From: Leptospiraceae bacterium
Lineage (GTDB): Bacteria > Spirochaetota > Leptospiria > Leptospirales > Leptospiraceae
Reading direction: 5' to 3'
Assembly: GCA_024233865.1 (NCBI GenBank)
Contig: JACKPA010000004.1
Span: 62,001 to 126,000, forward strand
DNA: 64,000 nt
Shown: in pieces, positions 34,776 to 43,567 of the stretch
Position numbering within the stretch: the first letter of the stretch is position 1
Layout: every line of letters begins with the position of its first letter
Made by a program: the position numbers and the translations under genes
The notes under the pieces: model-generated
Told to the model about the DNA's origin: nothing
Databases searched by the model: none
The model's input: the letters and a program-made list of their open reading frames with translations, nothing else

Positions 34776-36695
34776 ATGATCGATTATAAAGCCTTGTTTA
34801 ACAATGCACCTAATCCCTATTTGATTCTTGATTCATCCCTAAATATAGTAGAGGTTAATCAAGCCTATCTTAACGCGACTATGACTAAAAGGGATATGTT
34901 ACTTGGACGGTACTTGTTTGATGTTTTTCCCGCTAATCCGGAAGAACTGGAGGCAAATGGTGTTAGTAATCTTCAGGCATCAATGAATGATGTATTAAAA
35001 TATCGTAAAGCTGACACAATGGCTGTGCAAAAGTATGATATACCTAAACGGGACGGTGGAGGTGGTTTTGAGGAGCGTTTTTGGTGCTCGGTAAACTCTC
35101 CGGTTTTGGGGGATGGCGGTGAAGTTGTGCTTATTATTCACAATGCTCAGGATGTGACTGATTTTATACAAACAAAACCGGAATCAAATGAAACTCACGA
35201 ATCTTTGAAAGTTCATGTAAATCATTTGGAAAATAAAATCTATCAAAGTGCTCAGTCTTTGCAGGAAGCCAATAGAAAATTGAGAATTGCCAATGAAGCT
35301 AAATCAACATTTCTAACTTCGATGAGTCATGAATTAAGAACTCCTTTAAATTCCATATTGGGATTTACTCAGATTCTGATACGTGATGTATCAATTGGTA
35401 AGGAGCAAAAAGAAGAACTCGGAATTATCTATCGAAGTGGAAAACATCTTTTAAATCTAATTAACGATGTATTGGATTTGACCAAAATCGAAACCGGTAA
35501 GATGACTCTGCATGAAAAGACTTTTGATCTATATTCATTTTTGAGAGAAGTATCCGAACTATTTCATAGTCGAACGGTTGAAAAAGGACTTTTATTTACC
35601 ATGGAGAAAGATGAAAAAGTTCCTCGTTATATCAAGAGTGATGAAGGTAAGTTGAGACAGGTTCTTATCAATTTGCTAGGTAATGCACTAAAATTTACAG
35701 AATCCGGTAGGATAAGTCTTCGAGTAAAACTTGGTAATGTGACCGAAAATTCCCATGAACTTCGTTTTGAGGTTGAAGATACAGGCATAGGTATTAGTTC
35801 CGATTACTTGGAAAAGATTTTTGAACCGTTTGTCCAAGTTTCGGAAAGTGTTGACAAAACCGCAGGAACCGGTTTGGGACTTTCTATCAGCAAAAAATAT
35901 ATTCGACTCATGGGGGGAAATATTGAAGTTGTAAGTAAAATAGGCAAGGGATCGCTATTTCAATTTGAGGTCCTAGTCGGTAGAGCAGAAGCTTCCGAAA
36001 TTGAAGTCTCGCAACATTCAAGAAAAGTTGTTGGCATTGTTCCAGACCAGCCAACATTTCGTATTCTTGTTGTCGATGACGTTCTGGAAAGTAAAAAACT
36101 TTTGGTTAAATTACTCAAGAATGTCGGATTCGAAGTAAATGAAGCTTCCAATGGAAAACAGGGAGTAGAAGTCTTTGAATCTTGGCATCCCCACCTTATC
36201 TGGATGGACATGCGTATGCCGGTGATGGATGGTTACGAAGCAACCAAACAAATTAAAAAAACAGAGCTTGGACAGAAAACTGTCATTATTGCTTTAACAG
36301 CTCATGCCTTTGAAGAAGAACGGCAAGAGATACTCAATACCGGCTGTAATGATTTTGTTAGTAAGCCCTATGTTGAAGAAGAGATTTTTATGATAATGGA
36401 AAAACATTTAGGAATACAGTTTGTTTACGAAGATCAAGACTTGTCTCTTTTGAATGTGCCAAAGAATTTAGAAGCTATTCTTACACCAGATAACCTTACT
36501 AAAATAGAAAAGGAACTAAAAGATGAATTGCTTAATACTGTCACAACACTAGATCAAGAAGGATGTTTAAAAATTATTGAACGCATTCATGTAGCTAATC
36601 CGGGAGTTGCTTCCGCCTTACGTATGCTGGTTGATAACTACCAATTCGAAGAGCTTGATGATATTCTCAATAAGAAGAGTTCTCTTGAAAAATAA
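34776..36695 (+). CDS. Hybrid histidine kinase (PAS-HisKA-HATPase-REC)
   Basis: 639 residues. PAS domain 1-130, coiled coil, HisKA with H185 in MSHELRTPLNS, HATPase (NLLGNALKF, DTGIGI, GTGLGLSI), then a receiver domain with D478 in WMDMRMPVMDG and KPY at the switch. The C-terminal ~90 residues are an unassigned helical segment. There is no membrane span, so it senses a cytoplasmic signal through PAS. The next kinase begins 18 bases downstream, so the pair is likely one operon and phosphorelay. Confidence 0.9.
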   Translation: MIDYKALFNNAPNPYLILDSSLNIVEVNQAYLNATMTKRDMLLGRYLFDVFPANPEELEANGVSNLQASMNDVLKYRKADTMAVQKYDIPKRDGGGGFEERFWCSVNSPVLGDGGEVVLIIHNAQDVTDFIQTKPESNETHESLKVHVNHLENKIYQSAQSLQEANRKLRIANEAKSTFLTSMSHELRTPLNSILGFTQILIRDVSIGKEQKEELGIIYRSGKHLLNLINDVLDLTKIETGKMTLHEKTFDLYSFLREVSELFHSRTVEKGLLFTMEKDEKVPRYIKSDEGKLRQVLINLLGNALKFTESGRISLRVKLGNVTENSHELRFEVEDTGIGISSDYLEKIFEPFVQVSESVDKTAGTGLGLSISKKYIRLMGGNIEVVSKIGKGSLFQFEVLVGRAEASEIEVSQHSRKVVGIVPDQPTFRILVVDDVLESKKLLVKLLKNVGFEVNEASNGKQGVEVFESWHPHLIWMDMRMPVMDGYEATKQIKKTELGQKTVIIALTAHAFEEERQEILNTGCNDFVSKPYVEEEIFMIMEKHLGIQFVYEDQDLSLLNVPKNLEAILTPDNLTKIEKELKDELLNTVTTLDQEGCLKIIERIHVANPGVASALRMLVDNYQFEELDDILNKKSSLEK

Positions 36696-36713
36696 CAAGT
36701 GGAAAATTAAGAG

Positions 36714-38987
36714 ATGGCAGTTGAATTAAATACCGTTAAAGGATGTATCTTGCTTGTTGATGACAACTCTGACAATCTAAAATTGTTATCAGCAATTTTA
36801 ATCGAAAATGGATTCCAAGTCAAAGCTTCTGATAGTGGTAGATATGCACTCAAAATTATAAATAATACTTTGCCTGATCTTATTCTTTTGGATATCAAAA
36901 TGCCTGAAATTGACGGTTATGAAGTGTGCCGACGACTAAAATCTGACCCTTTAACGGCTAGTATACCAGTTATTTTTATTAGTGCTCTCAAGGAAGAAGA
37001 AAGCAAGGTAAAAGGATTTGAAATCGGTGGAGTTGATTATATTACCAAGCCATTTCAGTCTCAAGAGATACTTGCTAGAGTACGAACTCATATATTGTTA
37101 AGCCGTACGCAAAAAAATCTTGAAAAGACGATTCGCGAACGTAATCAGGCAGATGAAGAGATGAAAACGCTACTTAGTACAACCTTAGAAGGATTTTGGA
37201 TTGTTGATACAAAAGGTAAGATACTAGAAGTAAATCAAGCATATTGTGATATGCTTGCTTACAGTCGTGAAGAAATACTAGGTCTATCAATTTCGGATGT
37301 AGAGGTCAATGAAAGTCCGACAGAAACTGTTAAACACATTGAACAAATAATAAAAACCGGTTCAGACCAGTTTGAAACCAAACACAAGCGGAAAGATGGG
37401 CAAATTATTGATATTGCTGCTAATGTCACCTATCTTGATTCTTTTGGAGGACGGTTTTTTTCTTTTTTGCGTGATGTAACAAAGCGAAATCAGGATATGG
37501 AGGAACTTAAAAAAGCCAAACAACTCGCAGATACTGCTAACCAAGCAAAATCCCAGTTTTTGGCTAACATGAGTCACGAAATTCGTACTCCACTTAATTC
37601 TATTATCGGATTTAGCCAGATTTTATTGAAACATAGTACCAAAATTCATCAGGAATCCTATTTATCTAAAGATTGTCAAAAATATCTGTCTCACATCGTA
37701 GGCAGCGGACAAATATTGAACGAACTCATCAATGATATTTTGGAAATTTCTAGAATTGAAGCCGGAAAAACAGAATTGATTGAAGAGGATTTTCCTCTTA
37801 GGGAAGTAATTGATACTCTGCTAACTACTTACGAATTTACTGCATCTCAAAAAGGCGTGATTTTTTCTCATGAAATTGATCCGGAACTACCTTTGTATAT
37901 TCATGTGGATAAAATTAAACTTAATCAGATACTAATGAATTTATTAGGGAATGCAATTAAATTTACCAACCCAAACAAAAAAGTCACAATTACTATAAAA
38001 AAGCATCAATCGGAAATCTTATTTATCATCCAAGATCAAGGAATTGGCATTTCCAAAAATCGCCAAAAAGCAATATTTGAAACCTTTGAGCAAGCTGAAA
38101 GTTCTATTTCTCGTAGTTTTGGAGGGACAGGACTTGGACTCGCCATATCAAAAGGTTTGGCGGAACTCATGGGCGGTAGGATTTCAGTAGAAAGTGAATT
38201 AGGTCAGGGTTCTACCTTTCAATTGGTTATTCCATATAAAAATGTGATTAGCATCAATACTAATGAAGAAAAAAAAGAGCAGTTACTTCGCATAAATAAA
38301 GACGCATTGGTTCTTGTAGTAGAAGACAATCTAATGAGCCAAACTTTGCTTAAAGTATTTTTTGAGGATATTAGAATTAATATTAGTTTTGCAGATAACG
38401 GTCAAATGGGGATTGAAAAGGCGTTTGAATTAGAACCGGACCTGATTTTAATGGACATTAATCTGCCCATTATCAATGGGATGGATGCTACACGAAAAAT
38501 TCGCCAAAATCCCAAATTTAAGGATACTCCTATCATAGCCTTTTCGGCAGAAGCATTCAGAGAGCAACAAACTCAAGCTAAAAACTCAGGTATTACGGAT
38601 TATCTGCTTAAGCCTATTGATATAAACAAGTTGGAAAAGATTTTAAATAAGTACCTACCAATTTCAAAAGAGGAACTTGAGTTTCCGGAGAAAGAAGAAA
38701 TTCAAAATATTGAAGAAACATACAATGAAAATATGATAAATGCATTACAGGAAATACTAGGTAGTGGTTACCTTGATTACTGTCAATACATCAAAGATAG
38801 ATTAATCTTTGACGAGATTGAAAGTTTTGCAAAAGATTTGATTATGCTAGGTAGTAAGTATCAATATAATTCTTTAACAAGGTATGCGGAACGTTTACAG
38901 CAGAAAGCTAGAAACTTTGAAGTTGTTGAGTTACCACATATTTTGGATGAGTTTCAAAATATTATTAAGGATTTAAAAACTCTTTAA
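36714..38987 (+). CDS. Hybrid histidine kinase (REC-PAS-HisKA-HATPase-REC)
   Basis: 757 residues. First receiver ~10-125 (D60 in LILLDIKMP), PAS ~150-270, HisKA with H288 in MSHEIRTPLNS, HATPase (MNLLGNAIKF, DQGIGI, GTGLGLAI), second receiver with D581 in LILMDINLP, and a helical C-terminus that could be Hpt-like, though no clear phospho-His is seen. The receiver-first layout suggests it accepts phosphate from the upstream kinase. It is soluble. Confidence 0.9.
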   Translation: MAVELNTVKGCILLVDDNSDNLKLLSAILIENGFQVKASDSGRYALKIINNTLPDLILLDIKMPEIDGYEVCRRLKSDPLTASIPVIFISALKEEESKVKGFEIGGVDYITKPFQSQEILARVRTHILLSRTQKNLEKTIRERNQADEEMKTLLSTTLEGFWIVDTKGKILEVNQAYCDMLAYSREEILGLSISDVEVNESPTETVKHIEQIIKTGSDQFETKHKRKDGQIIDIAANVTYLDSFGGRFFSFLRDVTKRNQDMEELKKAKQLADTANQAKSQFLANMSHEIRTPLNSIIGFSQILLKHSTKIHQESYLSKDCQKYLSHIVGSGQILNELINDILEISRIEAGKTELIEEDFPLREVIDTLLTTYEFTASQKGVIFSHEIDPELPLYIHVDKIKLNQILMNLLGNAIKFTNPNKKVTITIKKHQSEILFIIQDQGIGISKNRQKAIFETFEQAESSISRSFGGTGLGLAISKGLAELMGGRISVESELGQGSTFQLVIPYKNVISINTNEEKKEQLLRINKDALVLVVEDNLMSQTLLKVFFEDIRINISFADNGQMGIEKAFELEPDLILMDINLPIINGMDATRKIRQNPKFKDTPIIAFSAEAFREQQTQAKNSGITDYLLKPIDINKLEKILNKYLPISKEELEFPEKEEIQNIEETYNENMINALQEILGSGYLDYCQYIKDRLIFDEIESFAKDLIMLGSKYQYNSLTRYAERLQQKARNFEVVELPHILDEFQNIIKDLKTL

Positions 38988-39046
38988 ACCCCAGATTTCT
39001 CCTAATGAGAGTTAATAGAAGCCAAAAGGCTTATCCTTAACTTACG

Positions 39047-39415
39047 TTAAATATTGATAATATCTACCTTTGCTTCAATGTTTTGCTGTTTTAGCTCTAA
39101 AATCGCTCCTTTTTGAATTTCTTCGTATACCTTTTTTTTCACAATAGCCGGTGCTATATCTCCAATCGCTTTTCCCATAAAGGATTCACGTTTGGCAAGA
39201 GAAATTGGGTCCTTTATCTCAATGGCTACTCGCATTCCGTCGCCTATTCTATTGGGATCGGTCAATCGTATCCCTCTATTTTTCATTTGTTCTTCAACTC
39301 TATATGTTTTTTTTTCTAATTCTGATACAAATGCACTTATTTGTTTTAGTTTTTTGTAAAAAATAAATAGAATGATAATAAATATTGTAATCATGATACT
39401 GTAAAAGATGGACAT
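39047..39415 (-). CDS. Small membrane-anchored hypothetical protein
   Basis: 122 residues: one N-terminal membrane helix (~5-22), a short coiled coil (~27-48) and a ~70-residue cytoplasmic tail with RLTDPNRIGDGMRVAIEIKD. It is isolated, and convergent with the kinase pair. No family is recognised. Confidence 0.65.
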   Translation of the reverse strand: MSIFYSIMITIFIIILFIFYKKLKQISAFVSELEKKTYRVEEQMKNRGIRLTDPNRIGDGMRVAIEIKDPISLAKRESFMGKAIGDIAPAIVKKKVYEEIQKGAILELKQQNIEAKVDIINI

Positions 39416-39586
39416 GCTGGGCTCCTAAGAAATCCATTTCACTATACATATAATGGAAAAACAATAAAGAAAAATTACTCTCAGTTAAAAATTAATGTCC
39501 AGCTTAAAATCTCTTGCCAAAGAAAGAGGCACTTTCCAGAATACCACTTATGTTAGATTTACCATGATATTAGGAGAATAATTACT

Positions 39587-40300
39587 ATGATGGAAAATGA
39601 AAAAACAACTATCGCATCGAATCAGCCCTATCTAATACCGACGTATTTCATTGATTCGGATTCCGAAATCGTTTCAGATTTCGCATCAGATGCTATCGGA
39701 GAAACAAAAGACCCAATTGAAAAAGCAGTTGCTCTTTTTTTTGCGGTTCGTGATAAGATACGTTATGATCCTTATCGAATTAGCCTGGAGAAAAAAGACA
39801 TGGCTGCATCCAGTACGATCCAACGTAGTCATGGTTTTTGTGTCACCAAAGCGATAGCTCTCGCTGCTGTTGCCCGTTCTGTTGGTATTCCAGCTCGTCC
39901 CGGTTTTGCCAATGTAAAAAATCATCTCAATTCTCCTCGATTGCAAACGTTGATGAAGACAGACATTTTTATTTATCATGGTTATACCGAGTTCTACCTT
40001 TTGGGAAAATGGGTTAAAGCTACACCGGCTTTCAATATCGAACTCTGTGAAAGGGCTGGACTTTTTCCTCTGGACTTTGATGGTAAATCCGATTCTTTGT
40101 TCCATGCCTACAATAGAAAAGGCGATAAATACATGGAGTATTTGGTTGACCATGGTTCTTTTCAGGATTTACCCTATGAGACAATTATGAAGGAGTATGC
40201 GTTACACTACCCGCATTGGCTTACCATGGAAAAACTACAATCCGGTCGCATAACAGATAATATCAGATTTGAAGAAGAAGTCGAAAAGAAATACGAATAA
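39587..40300 (+). CDS. Transglutaminase-like cysteine-protease-fold protein
   Basis: 237 residues. The transglutaminase core reads HGFCVTKA (C85) and HGYTEFYLLGKWVKATPAFN (H131). The third catalytic position, usually Asp in a DPT motif, reads ATP here (T146). Relatives with KATPAFN are known, so activity may use another residue. There is no signal peptide. It lies just upstream of the MarR gene; they may be separately transcribed because a palindromic operator sits between them. Confidence 0.78.
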   Translation: MMENEKTTIASNQPYLIPTYFIDSDSEIVSDFASDAIGETKDPIEKAVALFFAVRDKIRYDPYRISLEKKDMAASSTIQRSHGFCVTKAIALAAVARSVGIPARPGFANVKNHLNSPRLQTLMKTDIFIYHGYTEFYLLGKWVKATPAFNIELCERAGLFPLDFDGKSDSLFHAYNRKGDKYMEYLVDHGSFQDLPYETIMKEYALHYPHWLTMEKLQSGRITDNIRFEEEVEKKYE

Positions 40301-40358
40301 GCTTGCAAAAATCATTAATTAAAAATACAAAAATTTCTAAAAATTACTTGCTTTTTTT

Positions 40359-40387
40359 TGTGTATATACACAGTGTGCATATACACA
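40359..40387. promoter_or_regulatory. Double palindromic operator of the MarR gene
   Basis: Two 14-bp inverted repeats in tandem: tgtgtatatacaca (40359-40372, perfect) and tgtgcatatacaca (40374-40387, one mismatch), centres 15 bp apart. The second ends 11 bases before the MarR start. Spacing and symmetry match the sites that MarR dimers use to repress their own promoter, probably together with the thiolase gene. Confidence 0.75.
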
Positions 40388-40398
40388 AAGGTCAAAAG

Positions 40399-40866
40399 AT
40401 GGAACTTATTAGTAGAAAAGAGCTAAAAAAAGTTGGCATATACTGTATCAACCACAATATCCGGAAAGCAATGAGGGTTGTCACAGCTCTTTATGATGAA
40501 ATTTTGCGTCCTGCCGGGATTCGGAGTACACAATTTAGCATTTTGGCAACAATCTATTATAAAGGCTCTATCAATTTGACCAGGTTAGCCAATTTACTTG
40601 TTATAGACCGAACTACCTTGATACGAAATGTGGAAGTCTTGGAACGGGACGAACTGGTTGAATTCCTTCTGGAGCAAAAAGGGAATACCCGAAAGGTAAA
40701 GATCACACACAAAGGCATTGATAAAATTCAAAATGCTTTTCCTTTGTGGGAAACTGCCCAAGAATCCATAGTCCATGAGTTAGGTGAGGAACAGTGGAAA
40801 GACCTAATTAGGAGTTTAAGTCTACTTGTTAAAGTGGCTGGTAAGCATACCAACGATCAATCATAA
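40399..40866 (+). CDS. MarR-family transcriptional regulator
   Basis: 155 residues from the ATG at 40399, with aaagg 8 bases upstream. A longer frame from 40303 would translate through the operator and is rejected. The winged helix is clear: FSILATIYYKGSINLTRLAN, then LLVIDRTTLIRNVEVLERDE. It should repress its own gene and the thiolase gene 24 bases downstream, releasing on a ligand that may be an acyl-CoA or other metabolite of that pathway. Confidence 0.88.
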   Translation: MELISRKELKKVGIYCINHNIRKAMRVVTALYDEILRPAGIRSTQFSILATIYYKGSINLTRLANLLVIDRTTLIRNVEVLERDELVEFLLEQKGNTRKVKITHKGIDKIQNAFPLWETAQESIVHELGEEQWKDLIRSLSLLVKVAGKHTNDQS

Positions 40867-40890
40867 AAAATATAAATTATGGAGTTAAAC

Positions 40891-42216
40891 ATGAAAGTTG
40901 AAAAACAAATTGCTCTTTGTTCTCCTAGAAGAACACCATTTGCACAAATCGGGAAGGCTCTTGCCAATTATCCGGGGCATCATCTTGGCAAGATCGTTGC
41001 CGAAGATATTATGAGAAAAAACGGATTAAAGCCGGAAGATATTGATGGAGTAGTGGTGGGAGAAGGTTTTGCCAACGCCCCTAATTCTGCAAGGGTGATT
41101 GCCAATCTAATGGGTTTACCGGATGAAATTCCATGTATAACCGTCGCAAACAATTGTGTTTCCAGTATGGAGGCAGTGGTGGAGTCAGCTCGTAGGATAT
41201 TACTTGGTGAAGGTGAACTGTTTTTGACTTTGGGTGAAGAGTCTCAAACGTCTATGCCGTTTATTGTTAAAAATGCAAGACTTAACAAAAAGACCGCGTC
41301 TTTGGATAAATTGAAAAAAGCTCTTCCCGACAACCTTCCGGAAGGAGTTGAGTTAAGAGATACTCTGGAAGATGGTTTGGGTGACGGAGAAACCAGTTAT
41401 GGAATGCAGGTGACTGCGGAAATTGTAGCCCAAAATTACGGGCTTTCCAGAGAAGTAACGGATAAGGTGGCTTATGAAAGTTTTAAAAGGTCATTAGAAG
41501 CAACCGAAAAAGGTCTTTACAATCCATACATTATTCCTGTTAAAGACGACGAAGGTAAAGATATGGTTGCGGATGAAGCAGTTTTACTCCGAAAGGGTCT
41601 GGTCGAAAATCCTGATCGAATGGGACGTGCTATGTTGTTGTTTGATAACCCGCAAATGAAGTTTGACCAATTCAAAACCAAGTACGGTAAGGATCTGAAA
41701 AAGTCTCATGGTCCTACGGTAAGCATTTTTAATGCAAGTCCTCGTTCTGACGGAGCTTCCGGAGTTATTGTTACAACTGTAGAAAATGCTAAAAAGTTAG
41801 GCTTGAAAATTGATGCTTTATTAACAGGTTGGAAAATGAAAGGCGTACATCCGAATTTAATGGGATTGGGTCAGGCTGCTGCTTCACTGGGTCTTTTGAA
41901 AGATATGGGTTTGAAAATTGACGATGTTGATACTATTGAAATCCATGAAGCTTTTGCGGCAACTGCTGTTGGTGCCTTGGAAGAAATTAAAAACCAAACT
42001 GGTCTTGATTGGTTAAAGAAGTTTGAAGACAAAAAGATCAATACTTACGGTGGTTCGATTGCGATTGGACATCCGTTCGGAGCAACGGGAATTCGTTTGA
42101 TTGCCAATGCCGTTATGGATATGGAGCATGATCCAAGCGTGAATCGAGTTCTTACAACCGCTTGTGCTCACGGTGGAATCGCCGGTGCAATGATGATTGA
42201 ACGCTATAAGCGATAA
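40891..42216 (+). CDS. Acetyl-CoA acetyltransferase/thiolase
   Basis: 441 residues from the ATG at 40891, with ggag 6 bases upstream; the ATG at 40879 lies before that site. Thiolase motifs are complete: nucleophile C89 in NNCVSSMEA, IHEAFAA, GGSIAIGHPFGATG and the second Cys in TTACAHGGIAG. Length and insertions resemble the FadI-type degradative thiolases. It probably cleaves or forms beta-ketoacyl-CoA under control of the upstream MarR regulator. Confidence 0.9.
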   Translation: MKVEKQIALCSPRRTPFAQIGKALANYPGHHLGKIVAEDIMRKNGLKPEDIDGVVVGEGFANAPNSARVIANLMGLPDEIPCITVANNCVSSMEAVVESARRILLGEGELFLTLGEESQTSMPFIVKNARLNKKTASLDKLKKALPDNLPEGVELRDTLEDGLGDGETSYGMQVTAEIVAQNYGLSREVTDKVAYESFKRSLEATEKGLYNPYIIPVKDDEGKDMVADEAVLLRKGLVENPDRMGRAMLLFDNPQMKFDQFKTKYGKDLKKSHGPTVSIFNASPRSDGASGVIVTTVENAKKLGLKIDALLTGWKMKGVHPNLMGLGQAAASLGLLKDMGLKIDDVDTIEIHEAFAATAVGALEEIKNQTGLDWLKKFEDKKINTYGGSIAIGHPFGATGIRLIANAVMDMEHDPSVNRVLTTACAHGGIAGAMMIERYKR

Positions 42217-42264
42217 TAATGTAGGTTTGCAGTTAGGGGCATCTTATATGTGCCCCTAAGATGA

Positions 42265-42930
42265 TTATACTGAATTCGTTATTTCACTGATTTCGTTAGA
42301 TTCGTGAATATAAGTACCTTTGGCATTTTGCTTGGCATATTTTATCATTGCGGAAGCTACCTTTTGGGCGTGAATTGGTTTGTAATTGGACAGGAAACCT
42401 ATAAACAAAGGAGAAAAAAGACGAGAAATTTGCAGCGCTATTTGTTCTCCTACTCTAAATTCTTTTCTATCACCGTCAAGCAAGGATGGACGCAAAATAT
42501 GAACACAATTCAAACCCATATTTTTAATGGCTTCTTCCATTTCTCCTTTTACCTGACTATAAAAAAACATTGATTTTTGGCTTGCACCCATGGCAGATAT
42601 TACAATAAAATTTTTGGCTTGGACTTTTTTGGCAACTTGTGCCGTTTTTACCACATATTCATAATCGACTTTATGAAAATTCTCTTTAGAGCCTGCTTTA
42701 TCAATTGTTGTACCTAAGCAGCAGTATACATCTGTAATATCCAATGGCTCAAAATCTTCTAATTTGTCAAAATTAATGATATGTTGAACTAATTTGGAAT
42801 TTGTTTTATCTACATATTTCCTTAGCACTAGGCTAATTTTGTTGTATGTAGGGTCCTCTAATAATAGTTCCAAACAATAGTTTCCAATTAATCCCGATGC
42901 TCCGACTACTAACGCTTTTCTTTGAGGCAT
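42265..42930 (-). CDS. NAD(P)-binding atypical SDR oxidoreductase
   Basis: 221 residues from ATG 42930 (MPQRKALVVG), chosen because gatggaatt lies about 7 bases upstream; ATG 42942 would add four residues. The Rossmann motif is VVGASGLIGNY, with CCLGTT and VISAMGASQKS then YSQVKGEMEEA. This matches small NAD(P)H-binding proteins of the HTATIP2/YbjT type. The role is unknown. It is convergent with the thiolase gene and 100 bases downstream of the exonuclease gene. Confidence 0.75.
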   Translation of the reverse strand: MPQRKALVVGASGLIGNYCLELLLEDPTYNKISLVLRKYVDKTNSKLVQHIINFDKLEDFEPLDITDVYCCLGTTIDKAGSKENFHKVDYEYVVKTAQVAKKVQAKNFIVISAMGASQKSMFFYSQVKGEMEEAIKNMGLNCVHILRPSLLDGDRKEFRVGEQIALQISRLFSPLFIGFLSNYKPIHAQKVASAMIKYAKQNAKGTYIHESNEISEITNSV

Positions 42931-43030
42931 ATATAATTCCATCAAGTTTTATTTTGTAATGCTATTTTTTTTGAATAATGTATTTGTGTCTATGAATTCT
43001 TTATTATAGAGAAAAATCATTCTCTCTATT

Positions 43031-43549
43031 TTATAGTTGGATCTTCAAATCATATTGTTTAATAATTTCTAAAAATGCTTCTGCATTTCCTTTGGCATCA
43101 TCTATCGGGTTGTGTGTATGCTTTGTTTTTCGGAGGTGCTTAAAGTTCCGAAACATATCTTTCACAACTCCTTTGTAAATAGAACCCAAATTTACCGAGC
43201 TATGTCCAAAGGGGTTTTCTCCCAAAAAATGATGAAAATACCAGCAAATAAACATCCAATCAAATCCATTGTTGTCTGAAATAAAAATAGGTTGACCTTC
43301 GGAATTTTGTTGCAACCATATACTAAATTTGAACATAACATCTTTTGGGTCATCAAATTGCATTGTTTCCTCTCTGCTAAATCCGGATATGGACAGTGCT
43401 AATTTCAAATAGTTTTCTGATATAGGTTTTAACTTTCCATAAAATGTGGGAGTTAAATTTTGATTTACTATAACTGCTCCAAAGCTTACCATAGAGTAGT
43501 CACCGGGAATTGGACCATCCGCCTCAATATCTACCATTACAAAACTCAT
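43031..43549 (-). CDS. DEDDh-type 3'-5' exonuclease
   Basis: 172 residues. Exo I is VDIEADGPIPGD (D/E pair), Exo II lies in DNNGFDWMFICWYFH, and Exo III is HNPIDDAKGNAEA with the catalytic His and Asp. It is a stand-alone exonuclease domain of the RNase T/oligoribonuclease/DnaQ superfamily. It starts 18 bases after the pseudokinase/KAP gene on the same strand, so it is very probably in its operon. That linkage is notable because exonucleases are common effectors of defence systems. Confidence 0.78.
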   Translation of the reverse strand: MSFVMVDIEADGPIPGDYSMVSFGAVIVNQNLTPTFYGKLKPISENYLKLALSISGFSREETMQFDDPKDVMFKFSIWLQQNSEGQPIFISDNNGFDWMFICWYFHHFLGENPFGHSSVNLGSIYKGVVKDMFRNFKHLRKTKHTHNPIDDAKGNAEAFLEIIKQYDLKIQL

Positions 43550-43567
43550 TTTTTTCTCCTTAAAAAG

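Noticed and set aside
40303..40398. Longer MarR N-terminus
   Set aside because: It would translate the operator palindromes and adds no conserved residues; ATG 40399 has a proper ribosome-binding site.
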